Of a stretch of 64,000 nucleotides of DNA, positions 15,355 to 22,598 are shown piece after piece. Source of the stretch: an uncultured Clostridia bacterium. Lineage in GTDB: Bacteria > Bacillota > Clostridia > Christensenellales > CAG-917. Both the position numbers and the translations under genes were made by a program. Below the pieces are notes generated by a model. The model saw only the letters and a list, made by a program, of their open reading frames with translations, did not search any database and was not told the DNA's origin. The DNA lies in the NCBI GenBank assembly GCA_947625225.1, contig CANQNQ010000001.1, forward strand, positions 62,001-126,000. The letters are read 5' to 3'. Each line of letters starts with the position of its first letter. Positions within the stretch are counted from its first letter, which is position 1.

Positions 15355-16980
15355 ATGAAACGTAACGGCATGTGCCCCATCTGCTATCTCAAACGCATAT
15401 TTGTCAAAAGCAAGCCGACAAGCGTCAAACCGCAGCTTCCCGACTACAATAGCGGCGTTGCGCTGACCCCTCCCATGGGCTGGTCGAGCTGGAACACTTT
15501 CCACAATCACATCAACGAGCAACTCATACTTGAGACCGCGCAGGCTATGCACGACAATGGCTTGCCGGACGCAGGCTACAAGTACATAAATCTGGACGAC
15601 AATTGGCAGTCCTCTCAGCGCGACAAGAACGGCGAGCTTATAGGCGACTACGAGACCTTTCCAAACGGCATAGGCGAGCTTGCCAAAAAGGTCAACGCGC
15701 TGGGGCTTAAGCTTGGCGCATACACCTCCAACGGCACACTTACCTGCGAGGATCTGCCCGCCAGCCTCGGCCGCGAACGCCTGGACGCCTACACGCTGGC
15801 GAAGTGGGGCGTGGAGTACTTCAAGTACGACTTCTGCCACCACGTGGCGCTGTCCAAATACGCGCCGCTGATATACAGCATATCCCTGTCCGCGTTTGAC
15901 GGCAAAGCGGTGGAATACTCCGTTCAGAACGCGCGCCTCAGCGGCTTCGCCCGCTTCATGACGGACAACAAGTTGCCCAACGGCAGGTACGTATCCGGCC
16001 TTGACAGCAATCTTGGCGCAATAGAGTACGACAACATCACCGTGCCAGCGGACGGCGAATACGTGCTTACCGTAAACATCAAAAAGAAAGGAATGTACGA
16101 AAAGTACCTCATCGCCAAGGTCAACGACGGCGAGGAGTACGAGATAGAATTCCCCCCGCAGAAAAAATACAACGTCACCGCGCGCTTCCAGACCATCGTG
16201 CGCCTCAAGGCGGGCGCAAACAAGATAAAGCTGTTCAATCCCGTAACTTCCGGCGCGGACAGCGAGATGTATCAATACCGCCGCATGGGTCAGGCGCTTA
16301 AAGAGGGCGCTCAGCGCGTCGCGGAGGAGCGCGGCGAACCCGTCAAGCCCATCGTTTTCTCCATCTGCGAATGGGGCTGGGGCAAGCCATTCAATTGGGG
16401 CGCAAAGGCGGGCAACCTGTGGCGCACTACCCCGGACATCCGCCCGTGGTGGTGGTGGATAAAGATGATCTATGAGCACAACGTCAAGCTGTACGAGTAC
16501 GCAAGCGTCGGCCACTACAACGACCCCGACATGCTGGAGGTGGGCAACGGCAAGCTGACCCACGACCAGAACGTGTCCCACTTCTCGCTGTGGTGCATGA
16601 TGAATTCGCCGCTGATACTCGGCAACGACCTGCGCAGTATGGACGAGAAGGTGCGCGCCATCGTCACCAACAAAAAGCTGATCGCCATCAACCAGGATGC
16701 GCTGGGCAAACAGGCTAAGCGCGTGAAGAAGGGCGGCGTGGACGTGCTTGCAAAGCCGCTTGCGGACGGAAGCACAGCCATATGCCTCTTCAACAAGACC
16801 TCCCACAAGGCGACGGCAAAGTACGACCTCAATAAGCTTGCGGACGACAAATACGTAGGCTTCACACGCAAAGCGCAGTACGCGCTTGAGGACGCGTGGG
16901 AGGATTCCACGCTCGCTTCGGACGGCAAACTCAGCTTCAAACTGAGACCGTACGAAAGCAAGGTGTTCATCGTCAAATGA
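15355..16980 (+). CDS. GH27 alpha-galactosidase with inserted carbohydrate-binding-like domain
   Basis: 541-aa glycosidase that removes terminal alpha-galactose. No signal peptide, so probably cytoplasmic. The barrel starts with TPPMGWSSWNTF and LDDNWQ; the nucleophile is D159 in YFKYDFCH and the acid/base is D361 in LWRTTPDI; GHYNDPDML, NDLR and INQDALGKQ follow in family order, with a C-terminal beta domain. Between the nucleophile strand and the next barrel element lies an insertion of about 130 residues (roughly 170-303) with a CBM35-like beta-sandwich pattern (IEYDNITVPADGEYVLTVN). The first 25 residues, with a CPIC motif, precede the usual start of the family. AGGAAGG precedes ATG. Confidence 0.9.
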   Translation: MKRNGMCPICYLKRIFVKSKPTSVKPQLPDYNSGVALTPPMGWSSWNTFHNHINEQLILETAQAMHDNGLPDAGYKYINLDDNWQSSQRDKNGELIGDYETFPNGIGELAKKVNALGLKLGAYTSNGTLTCEDLPASLGRERLDAYTLAKWGVEYFKYDFCHHVALSKYAPLIYSISLSAFDGKAVEYSVQNARLSGFARFMTDNKLPNGRYVSGLDSNLGAIEYDNITVPADGEYVLTVNIKKKGMYEKYLIAKVNDGEEYEIEFPPQKKYNVTARFQTIVRLKAGANKIKLFNPVTSGADSEMYQYRRMGQALKEGAQRVAEERGEPVKPIVFSICEWGWGKPFNWGAKAGNLWRTTPDIRPWWWWIKMIYEHNVKLYEYASVGHYNDPDMLEVGNGKLTHDQNVSHFSLWCMMNSPLILGNDLRSMDEKVRAIVTNKKLIAINQDALGKQAKRVKKGGVDVLAKPLADGSTAICLFNKTSHKATAKYDLNKLADDKYVGFTRKAQYALEDAWEDSTLASDGKLSFKLRPYESKVFIVK

Positions 16981-16998
16981 CGCAAACGACGCTTAAAT

Positions 16999-17505
16999 AT
17001 GCAACTACGACACGTTAAACATCCGTTTCCGCCAATAATAGACAAAGATTGCACGCTGCTCATTTTGGGCAGCGTGCCCTCTCAAAAGTCATGCAAATGC
17101 AATTTTTATTATATGCATCCGCAAAACAGATTCTGGAAAATGATGTCCGCCATCCTCGGCGAGGATCTGGTGGCTATGGATATTGCCGCGCGCAAAAAGG
17201 CGTTGCTTGCGCGGCACATCGCGATGTACGACAGCGTGGAGGAGTGCGACATATCGGGCAGCTCGGACAGCGCAATTTGCAACGTAGTCCCCGCCGACAT
17301 ACCCGCCCTGATCGCCGACAGCGGGATAGAGCGGATATTGTGCAACGGCGCCGCGTCCTACGCGTATCTGACAAAGTATAATCCAAAGCTTGCGCCCATA
17401 GCGGTCAGACTGCCCTCCACCAGCCCCGCCAACGCCGCATGCTCGCTTGACAATCTGATTTGCGTGTGGAAGAGGGACGGCTTCAAACTCACTGACGGCA
17501 TATAA
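16999..17505 (+). CDS. DNA-deoxyinosine/uracil glycosylase, UDG superfamily
   Basis: 168-aa base-excision repair enzyme. The order HPFPPIIDKDCTLLILGSVPS, FYYMHPQNRFWKMM, NVVPADI, ILCNGAASY and a final LPSTSPAN is that of the family annotated as DNA-deoxyinosine glycosylase (UDG family 6 type). It excises deaminated bases from DNA. The gene starts 19 nt after the alpha-galactosidase stop and has no clear ribosome site, so translation may depend on the upstream gene. The functional link between the two is not obvious. Confidence 0.86.
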   Translation: MQLRHVKHPFPPIIDKDCTLLILGSVPSQKSCKCNFYYMHPQNRFWKMMSAILGEDLVAMDIAARKKALLARHIAMYDSVEECDISGSSDSAICNVVPADIPALIADSGIERILCNGAASYAYLTKYNPKLAPIAVRLPSTSPANAACSLDNLICVWKRDGFKLTDGI

Positions 17506-17548
17506 GCGGCTCAGTGGCGCGAGCGACAAAAGAAATGTCACGTTTTTG

Positions 17549-17576
17549 TTGACCTTTGGCAATTTTTGAGTATAAT
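17549..17576 (+). promoter_or_regulatory. ssrA promoter
   Basis: TTGACC (17549-17554), 16-bp spacer, TATAAT (17571-17576). The mature tmRNA begins 26 nt downstream, leaving a short leader for RNase P to remove. Confidence 0.72.
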
Positions 17577-17601
17577 ATAAGTACGTTCGGTTTGCTCCCG
17601 T

Positions 17602-17964
17602 GGGGGTGTACTGGATTCGACAACCGTTTTAGGGCGGTGTAAGCACGTCGCAGGCTCGGCTGCGTCATCAACGGAACGTTAAAATTAAACGCAAACAAAA
17701 CTCAAAAGAACTCCACTATGAAGTTCGCCCTCGCCGCGTAATTCAGCGGCGCGTTGACCTGAGGTTTTCTGTTCCCTCAGCAATCAGCGTCAGAAAAACA
17801 GACAACGCCGACCAAGCGCCCGGTAGGTCGGTTGTAACACAGGGCTCATCAAACGGAGGTTTGTCGCTGGACCGACGGGCGAAACATTCAACCACCGACT
17901 AAACGTGTAGAAAACGCCGATGAGAGGCGGCTGGACCGGGGTTCAACTCCCCGCACTTCCACCA
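17602..17964 (+). ncRNA. ssrA: transfer-messenger RNA (tmRNA)
   Basis: One-piece tmRNA of 363 nt that rescues stalled ribosomes. The 5' end GGGGGTG pairs with CACTTCC near the 3' end (allowing G-U), forming the acceptor stem with discriminator A and an encoded CCA at 17962-17964. The T arm reads ccggggttcaactccccg. The tag reading frame begins at GCA 17691 and encodes ANKTQKNSTMKFALAA before TAA at 17739-17741; the ALAA end is the usual ClpXP degron. The middle of the molecule has the expected pseudoknot-rich sequence. Its 3' end is followed by two further partial copies of the acceptor/T-arm and terminator. Confidence 0.97.
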
Positions 17965-17968
17965 CAGG

Positions 17969-18008
17969 GTAACCAGTTGAACCGCTAGGTTCAGCCGGTT
18001 ACTTTTTT
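17969..18008 (+). terminator. ssrA terminator, copy 1
   Basis: Stem gtaaccagttgaacc / ggttcagccggttac with a short loop and a six-T tail, 4 nt after the mature tmRNA end. Confidence 0.88.
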
Positions 18009-18149
18009 ATGCGGGGGTTGAACTGCGTGTTTCTTAAAACACGCACATTGCTTTGCAATGCCCCGGTCCAGGACCGGCTGCACGCTCCGCTTCCGAGAAC
18101 AAGTTCTCTCGCTCCGCTGTAAGGCAACTCCCCGCACTTCCACCACAGG

Positions 18150-18190
18150 GTAACCAGTTGAACCGCTAGATTCAGCTGGTTATCTTTTTT
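18150..18190 (+). terminator. duplicated ssrA terminator, copy 2
   Basis: Stem gtaaccagttgaacc / gattcagctggttat (wobbles and mismatches against copy 1) followed by six Ts. Confidence 0.75.
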
Positions 18191-18467
18191 ATGCGGGGGT
18201 TGAACTGCGTGTTTCTTAAAACACGCACATTGCTTTGCAATGCCCCGGTCCTTTAACCACGCCGTAGGCGTTCACCAAGCATAGAAAGTAGCGGAATCAT
18301 ATCCGCGCCGCGGATATTATGGAGCGTTAAACTTTGTATGCGCGGTAGTAGCGATAAAATTGCGGAGTGCCTTAAAACTTTGCAATATCAAAGTGCCCGG
18401 CACGCAACAATTTTGAGCAGGCTGCTCGCTCCGCTGTAAGGCAACTCCCCCGCATCTCCACCACAAA

Positions 18468-18511
18468 GTAACCGGTTGAACCCCTAAAGGGGTCAGCCAG
18501 TTACTTTTTTT
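18468..18511 (+). terminator. duplicated ssrA terminator, copy 3
   Basis: Stem gtaaccggttgaaccc / ggggtcagccagttac with a seven-T tail. Sequence changes lie mostly in the loop and in compensated positions. Confidence 0.78.
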
Positions 18512-18591
18512 ATACTGTTTAATGGAAAATTTAACATTAGAAGCGATTCGTTTACATGTTCGAATATATCAGCTGTTTCTGATTTTATATT

Positions 18592-18807
18592 TCAAATATC
18601 TGTCAAACCCAACAAGTAGTCAACAGACACTCCGTAAAAATGTGAAAACTCCGCAAGCAGCGCAAGGGACGGCTGGCGTTGGCCCTTTTCATAATGCAAA
18701 TATGTCACGCTGTTCAACCCGAATTGCGCAGCGCATTGTTTTTGCGTCATACCGCGCTCTTCGCGCAACTCTTTCAAACGTTCTCCCAAAATAATTTTAG
18801 TTGCCAT
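18592..18807 (-). CDS. small XRE-family HTH repressor
   Basis: 71-aa Cro/C1-type DNA-binding protein made almost only of the HTH domain: LGERLKELREERGMTQKQCA, FGLNSVTYLHYEKGQRQPS and the common ending FYGVSVDYLLGLTDI. It lies directly after the ssrA repeats and is divergent from an uncharacterised membrane protein. The intergenic region holds three TTGGTA-type half-sites overlapping a strong promoter, which it probably represses. Upstream of its ATG no good Shine-Dalgarno is visible. Confidence 0.87.
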   Translation of the reverse strand: MATKIILGERLKELREERGMTQKQCAAQFGLNSVTYLHYEKGQRQPSLALLAEFSHFYGVSVDYLLGLTDI

Positions 18808-18811
18808 ACAC

Positions 18812-18840
18812 TTGACATATTAACATTTTGGTAATATTAT
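18812..18840 (+). promoter_or_regulatory. promoter of the ssrA-adjacent membrane-protein gene
   Basis: TTGACA (18812-18817), exact 17-bp spacer, TATTAT (18835-18840), transcribing rightwards toward the gene at 18959. The spacer and -10 box overlap the first operator half-site. Confidence 0.75.
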
Positions 18841-18863
18841 AATTATAAATTACCAATTTGGTA
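18828..18863. promoter_or_regulatory. operator with three TTGGTA half-sites
   Basis: TTGGTAAT (18828-18835) and ATTACCAA (18849-18856) form a 29-bp inverted repeat. TACCAA-T-TTGGTA (18851-18863) adds a second, overlapping palindrome. Placement on the -10 region of the rightward promoter suggests binding by the XRE protein encoded leftwards. Confidence 0.65.
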
Positions 18864-18958
18864 GTCTGATGGTTGGTTTTTTTAGCATTTCCCAAAGCGA
18901 GATGAGACCATGGAAAATGCCAAACCAATAAACTAGCTGTCTAAAAAGAGGAATCAAA

Positions 18959-19465
18959 ATGACGATCGAAGAAGCGGAAAATTATTATTATTACGAAGTA
19001 AGCGAAGCCCTGGCAAAGGCAAGTAAAACGCTTAAAAAGGCGCTGATAATCTGGAACATCATCATTTCTATTCTTATATTGGTTGGGATCATTTTAACGG
19101 CTATCGGTTTTACGACCCCTCCGGAGGATATCTTTGATGGTCATAAAATGTATTCTATTGGCGCGACTTTTGAAAAGATTTGTGGCATTGGAGCGATATC
19201 GTTGGGAATACATTTTATTTTGATTATAGATGTTTTTTATTACAAAAACGCCAAAAAAGCCATAAAAAATAAACAGATAAACCTTTTGCCATACACTAAA
19301 AATTTGTATCTGAATTACTTGAGATGTGAAGATATGGACCCCGAGGATAAGGAATACTATAAACAGCAATTGGAAGATTTCAGGACTATGGCCCTTACCG
19401 ATGCTATGCATAGGAGCGCTGCGGCCGCATCGGCTGCCATTTTATTCAGCACATTGTATAAATAG
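18959..19465 (+). CDS. uncharacterised two-helix membrane protein, partner of the XRE repressor
   Basis: 168 aa, no family recognised. A charged N-terminal helix (about 1-27) is followed by a membrane helix (28-50), an extracytoplasmic loop of about 25 residues, a second helix (about 78-97) and a cytoplasmic charged tail with an Ala-rich end. AGAGGAAT precedes ATG. AT-richer than the surrounding housekeeping genes. It is controlled by a strong promoter overlapped by operator sites, next to the duplicated ssrA 3' ends, which fits a small acquired module; a toxin, immunity or stress role is speculation. Confidence 0.72.
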   Translation: MTIEEAENYYYYEVSEALAKASKTLKKALIIWNIIISILILVGIILTAIGFTTPPEDIFDGHKMYSIGATFEKICGIGAISLGIHFILIIDVFYYKNAKKAIKNKQINLLPYTKNLYLNYLRCEDMDPEDKEYYKQQLEDFRTMALTDAMHRSAAAASAAILFSTLYK

Positions 19466-19685
19466 TAATGTTCAAATTGTAAGCGCAACTTAATCCAAAA
19501 ATTATCCGAAACGCACGGCTCTCCTCCGCATGCTTCGGATTTTTTATAAAATTTTCAAAATATCATTTCGCGCACAAATTCCTTTGCTCTGCTCGTCGAC
19601 CCATCAAATTGACATTGGAATGTTCTGAAAAATATCGGATTTGTCGGCTGCCGTTTTGTCATTCTCCGCGGATTTGGCGGGCTTT

Positions 19686-20663
19686 TTATTTTTTCCTCAT
19701 CGATGATTTTACCGTCTTTTCAACATTATTTTTGTTACCCATTGCAGAGATCGCACCGTAGTGCATTGTCGTGTATGCCCCGCACTTGCAAGCGAAGTCG
19801 AGCATACCCGCGTAGTCAAACCCGCCGTCAAGCAAGTTTTTTACTGTTGCGCCGCAGCCTAAAAGCCGGGCTATGAACGCGCCGAAGAAGGAATCTCCCG
19901 CGCCCGTCGTGTCGACGGTTGCCACTTTATAACCGTCGCAAGCCGCCCGTCTGCCGTCCGAGAGATACAATTTTGCGCCCTTGCCGCCGCAAGTGACCAG
20001 CAACAGCTTCAAATTGCCGCCAAACATCGCCTTGACCGCCTGTTCGCCGCTTAGCCCCGTCAAAAATTCCAACTCGTCCTCGCCCACTTTGATGACGTCT
20101 GCGTAAGCGGCAAAATCCTTGACGATACTCTTAAGCTCCTCTTTATCCTTGTACAGGTTGAATCTCAGATTGGGGTCGAAAAACACCGTCGCTCCCGCCT
20201 TTTTCGCCTTGTCGATGAGATACCTGTGCGTCGCCCGCGCCACCTCTGTCTGAAGCGCTACGCTGCCGTATTCCAGCGCGTCGCCCTCACAAAATTCGAC
20301 GTCCTTGAAGTCCTCTTCCGTGAAGTACAGATCCGCCGCCGCTTTCCTGAAAAACACGAACTCCCTTTCGCCCTCTTTGGTGAGGCTGACAAACGCAAGC
20401 GAGGTGTCGTAGCGTTCGCTTTGAGATATGTAGCTTGCGTCTACGCCCTCATTTTTGAGCGTCTCGATCAGAAAGTCGCCAAAGCCGTCCTTGCCCACCT
20501 TGGTGAGATATACGGAGTCTACGCCCAGCTTTGACGCCTGTACGCAGACGTTTGCGGGCGCTCCGCCGGCCTTGCGCTCAAACTGCGCCGTATCCTTGAA
20601 CGACGCCCTGTCGAGAGGCATGAAGTCTATGAGGAGTTCTCCTATAGAATAAAGTTTACTCAT
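19686..20663 (-). CDS. PfkB-family sugar kinase, probably fructokinase
   Basis: 325-aa cytoplasmic kinase that phosphorylates a sugar, most likely fructose to fructose-6-phosphate. GELLIDFMP at the N-terminus, the substrate motif GGAPANVCVQASKLG, and the C-terminal DTTGAGDSFFGAF (anion hole and catalytic Asp) are those of bacterial fructokinases. Its ATG overlaps the stop of a GH32 fragment by 8 bp, which shows that the gene once followed a full sucrose/fructan hydrolase gene in an operon. A possible extended -10 promoter lies at the 5' boundary of that fragment (20887-20895). Confidence 0.9.
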   Translation of the reverse strand: MSKLYSIGELLIDFMPLDRASFKDTAQFERKAGGAPANVCVQASKLGVDSVYLTKVGKDGFGDFLIETLKNEGVDASYISQSERYDTSLAFVSLTKEGEREFVFFRKAAADLYFTEEDFKDVEFCEGDALEYGSVALQTEVARATHRYLIDKAKKAGATVFFDPNLRFNLYKDKEELKSIVKDFAAYADVIKVGEDELEFLTGLSGEQAVKAMFGGNLKLLLVTCGGKGAKLYLSDGRRAACDGYKVATVDTTGAGDSFFGAFIARLLGCGATVKNLLDGGFDYAGMLDFACKCGAYTTMHYGAISAMGNKNNVEKTVKSSMRKK

Positions 20664-20880
20664 AAATCGCCATATCCTTTATTTGCGCCGCCACTCCGTT
20701 GGAGTAGAAGGCAAAATTTGAATTTTTCATATCGGTTGTCCTCGCGGTTATCGCGATGTCGCCTCCGAGATACACCGAGAGCCCTTCGCCGTCAATGATG
20801 ACGTCCACGGCGTAGCTCTTGCCCTGCTCGTAGTTGTACCAAACGCCGGCGAGCGGGCTGCCGTATATCAACTTGCCGGA
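20656..20880 (-). pseudogene. C-terminal remnant of a GH32 fructan/sucrose hydrolase
   Basis: The frame upstream of the fructokinase reads PLAGVWYNYEQGKSYAVDV, an IIDGEGLSVYLGGDIAITAR strand pair and NFAFYSNGVAAQIKDMAIYE, the pattern of the C-terminal beta-sandwich of GH32 enzymes. The whole catalytic five-blade domain is missing: the frame enters promoter DNA at about 20881. Only about 75 residues remain, so no hydrolase is made. Overlap with the kinase start is preserved. The deletion joins this fragment to the hsp20 control region. Confidence 0.7.
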
Positions 20881-20886
20881 TATGTT

Positions 20887-20895
20887 ATTATAGCA
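20887..20895 (-). promoter_or_regulatory. extended -10 element upstream of the GH32 remnant and fructokinase
   Basis: TGCTATAAT on the minus strand matches the TGn-TATAAT extended -10 form. No good -35 is seen at 17 bp. It could drive the fructokinase now that the upstream operon is lost. Confidence 0.45.
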
Positions 20896-20954
20896 TGTAA
20901 CACAATTATCTTTCGGATTTTTACAACATTTTTCAAAAAAATTTGCACAAACTA

Positions 20955-20983
20955 TTGACAAAGCGCATTGCGTGATGTAATAT
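20955..20983 (+). promoter_or_regulatory. hsp20 promoter
   Basis: TTGACA (20955-20960), 17-bp spacer, TAATAT (20978-20983), directly followed by a CIRCE element. Confidence 0.8.
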
Positions 20984-20984
20984 A

Positions 20985-21011
20985 TTAGCAGTCGATGGGC
21001 AAGAGTGCTAA
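20985..21011 (+). promoter_or_regulatory. CIRCE operator (HrcA site)
   Basis: TTAGCAGTC-N9-GAGTGCTAA differs from the canonical inverted repeat at one base of the left arm. It begins 2 bp after the -10 box, so HrcA would cover the transcription start. Confidence 0.92.
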
Positions 21012-21069
21012 CAAACAGTTGGCACGACTGCCAATCAAAACAAAAAATCAGCATTGGAGGCATAGAATT

Positions 21070-21486
21070 ATGAAAAACGAACTGAGTGGTTACAACAAAA
21101 ACAGGAAGGATCTGTTTGACGAGGCGTTCGACTCCTTCTTCAGGCCCACATTCTTCAATCTTGACGACGCGGCGATGAAGACGGACATCCGCGAGGACAA
21201 AAACGGCTACACGCTGGAGATCGAGATGCCCGGCTACGACAAGGACGACATCAACATCAGCCTCGAGGACGGCTACGTGACCGTCAGCGGCAAGAAGCAT
21301 GAGGAGAAAAACGATAACAGCGTCTATCTGCGCAGGGAGCGCAGCGTGTCCTGCTCCAGAAGCTACTACATCGGCGACGTTGCCGAGGAGGACGTCAAGG
21401 CCAAATTCGAAGACGGCGTGCTGACCGTGTTGCTGCCCAAGGAAAAGGAGAAGGCTGTGACTTCCCACAACATCAAGATAGACTGA
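21070..21486 (+). CDS. Hsp20/alpha-crystallin small heat shock protein
   Basis: 138-aa ATP-independent holdase that keeps unfolding proteins soluble. The alpha-crystallin domain covers about residues 35-130 (MKTDIREDKNGYTLEIEMPG, YVTVSGKKHEE, FEDGVLTVLLPK, with the G-V-L signature). ATG at 21070 is 11 nt after TTGGAGG; the open frame further upstream is ignored because it runs into the CIRCE element. Heat induction through release of HrcA is expected. A strong terminator follows. Confidence 0.95.
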   Translation: MKNELSGYNKNRKDLFDEAFDSFFRPTFFNLDDAAMKTDIREDKNGYTLEIEMPGYDKDDINISLEDGYVTVSGKKHEEKNDNSVYLRRERSVSCSRSYYIGDVAEEDVKAKFEDGVLTVLLPKEKEKAVTSHNIKID

Positions 21487-21507
21487 GCAAAATTGCTAAG
21501 GCTAAAG

Positions 21508-21535
21508 CGCGGCGGCATATCCGCCGCGTTTTTTT
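21508..21535 (+). terminator. hsp20 terminator
   Basis: Perfect 8-bp GC stem cgcggcgg / ccgccgcg with loop catat and seven Ts. Confidence 0.92.
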
Positions 21536-21610
21536 GCCCTTTTGCGAGTATATTTCAAAAATATTGTCACACGCGAAGTTTTTTGATATAATCAAAGCGA
21601 GGAGGGCTTT

Positions 21611-22588
21611 ATGTGCACCGCTGTTACCTTCAAGACCAAGGATCACTACTTTGGCAGAAATCTGGATTATGAATATTCCTACCACGAAACAGTCACCGTC
21701 ACGCCAAGGAATTTTCCGCTGGCATTTCGCACGATCGGCACATTAACCGATCATTATGCGATGATAGGCATGGCTTTTGTGCAAAACGACTACCCTCTGT
21801 ACTACGACGCGACCAACGAGCATGGGCTGAGCGTGGCGGGGCTCAACTTTCCGCGCAACGCTTACTATCCATCGTATGACGAGGCAAAGCGCAACGTGGC
21901 GCCGTTTGAGTTTATACCATATATCCTTGCCTCCTGCAAGGACGTGCGCGAGGCGAAGGCGGCGTTTGACGACCTCAATGTGTTTGACGAAAACTTCTCC
22001 GCCGCGCTTCCCCACTCCCCTCTGCATTGGATGATAGCCGACCGCGACGAGTGCATAGTTGTCGAGCCGCTCAAGGACGGGCTGAAAGTGTACGACAATC
22101 CCGTGGGCATACTCACCAACAATCCCCCCTTCGACTTCCACATGACCAACCTGTGCAACTACCTCAATGTCACGCGCGAGGAGGCGACGAGCCGCTTCGC
22201 CGCGGACTTCGATCTTACCCCGTACAGCCGCGGCATGGGATCGATAGGGCTGCCGGGCGACCTGTCCTCCGCGTCGAGGTTTGTCAAGGCGGCGTTCACC
22301 AAGCTCAACTCCGTCCCGGGCGAGGGCGAAGTGGAAAGCGTAAGCCAGTTTTTCCACATCCTCGGCTCCGTCGAACAGCAAAAGGGCTGCTGCAAGGTGG
22401 AAAAGGGCTTTGAACACACCATCTACTCCTCCTGCTGCAACATCGACAAAGGAAAATACTACTACACCACCTACGACAACAGCCGCATAACGGGCGTGGA
22501 TATGCGCAGCGAGGACCTCGACGGGCGCGCGCTTATAAGCTATCCGTTGCTTAGACAGGACAGCCTGCAAATACAAAACCTCAAATGA
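21611..22588 (+). CDS. choloylglycine hydrolase family protein, probable bile salt hydrolase
   Basis: 325-aa cytoplasmic Ntn-hydrolase that cleaves glycine or taurine from conjugated bile acids. The nucleophile is Cys2 (MCTAVTF), exposed after removal of Met1. Other site residues fit: FGRNLDYEYS (R16, D19), NEHGLSVAGLNFP, LTNNPPFDFHMTNL, and the signature MGSIGLPGDLSSASRF with its conserved Arg. These loops resemble bile salt hydrolases more than penicillin V acylases. CGAGGAGGG precedes ATG. It forms a transcription unit with the small gene 10 nt downstream. Substrate preference cannot be read from sequence. Confidence 0.87.
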   Translation: MCTAVTFKTKDHYFGRNLDYEYSYHETVTVTPRNFPLAFRTIGTLTDHYAMIGMAFVQNDYPLYYDATNEHGLSVAGLNFPRNAYYPSYDEAKRNVAPFEFIPYILASCKDVREAKAAFDDLNVFDENFSAALPHSPLHWMIADRDECIVVEPLKDGLKVYDNPVGILTNNPPFDFHMTNLCNYLNVTREEATSRFAADFDLTPYSRGMGSIGLPGDLSSASRFVKAAFTKLNSVPGEGEVESVSQFFHILGSVEQQKGCCKVEKGFEHTIYSSCCNIDKGKYYYTTYDNSRITGVDMRSEDLDGRALISYPLLRQDSLQIQNLK

Positions 22589-22598
22589 GGAGGAAATT

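Larger units (their letters stand above)
17945..18511 (+). repeat. three copies of the ssrA 3' end plus terminator
   Basis: The segment aactccccgcacttccacca followed by the terminator occurs at 17945, again with a 181-bp period at 18126, and a third, more diverged time at about 18443. After terminators 1 and 2 the same 60-bp spacer follows (gcgggggttgaactgcgtg ... ttgctttgcaatgccccggtcc), itself containing inverted pieces of the tmRNA T-arm region. Between copies 2 and 3 lies about 180 bp of other DNA. No gene is seen in 17965-18591. Such arrays at the ssrA end are typical of repeated integration or duplication at an attachment site. Confidence 0.8.

Noticed and set aside
15241-16806. 521-codon minus-strand frame opposite the alpha-galactosidase
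   Set aside because: Shadow frame from codon bias; the plus strand carries the GH27 catalytic residues.
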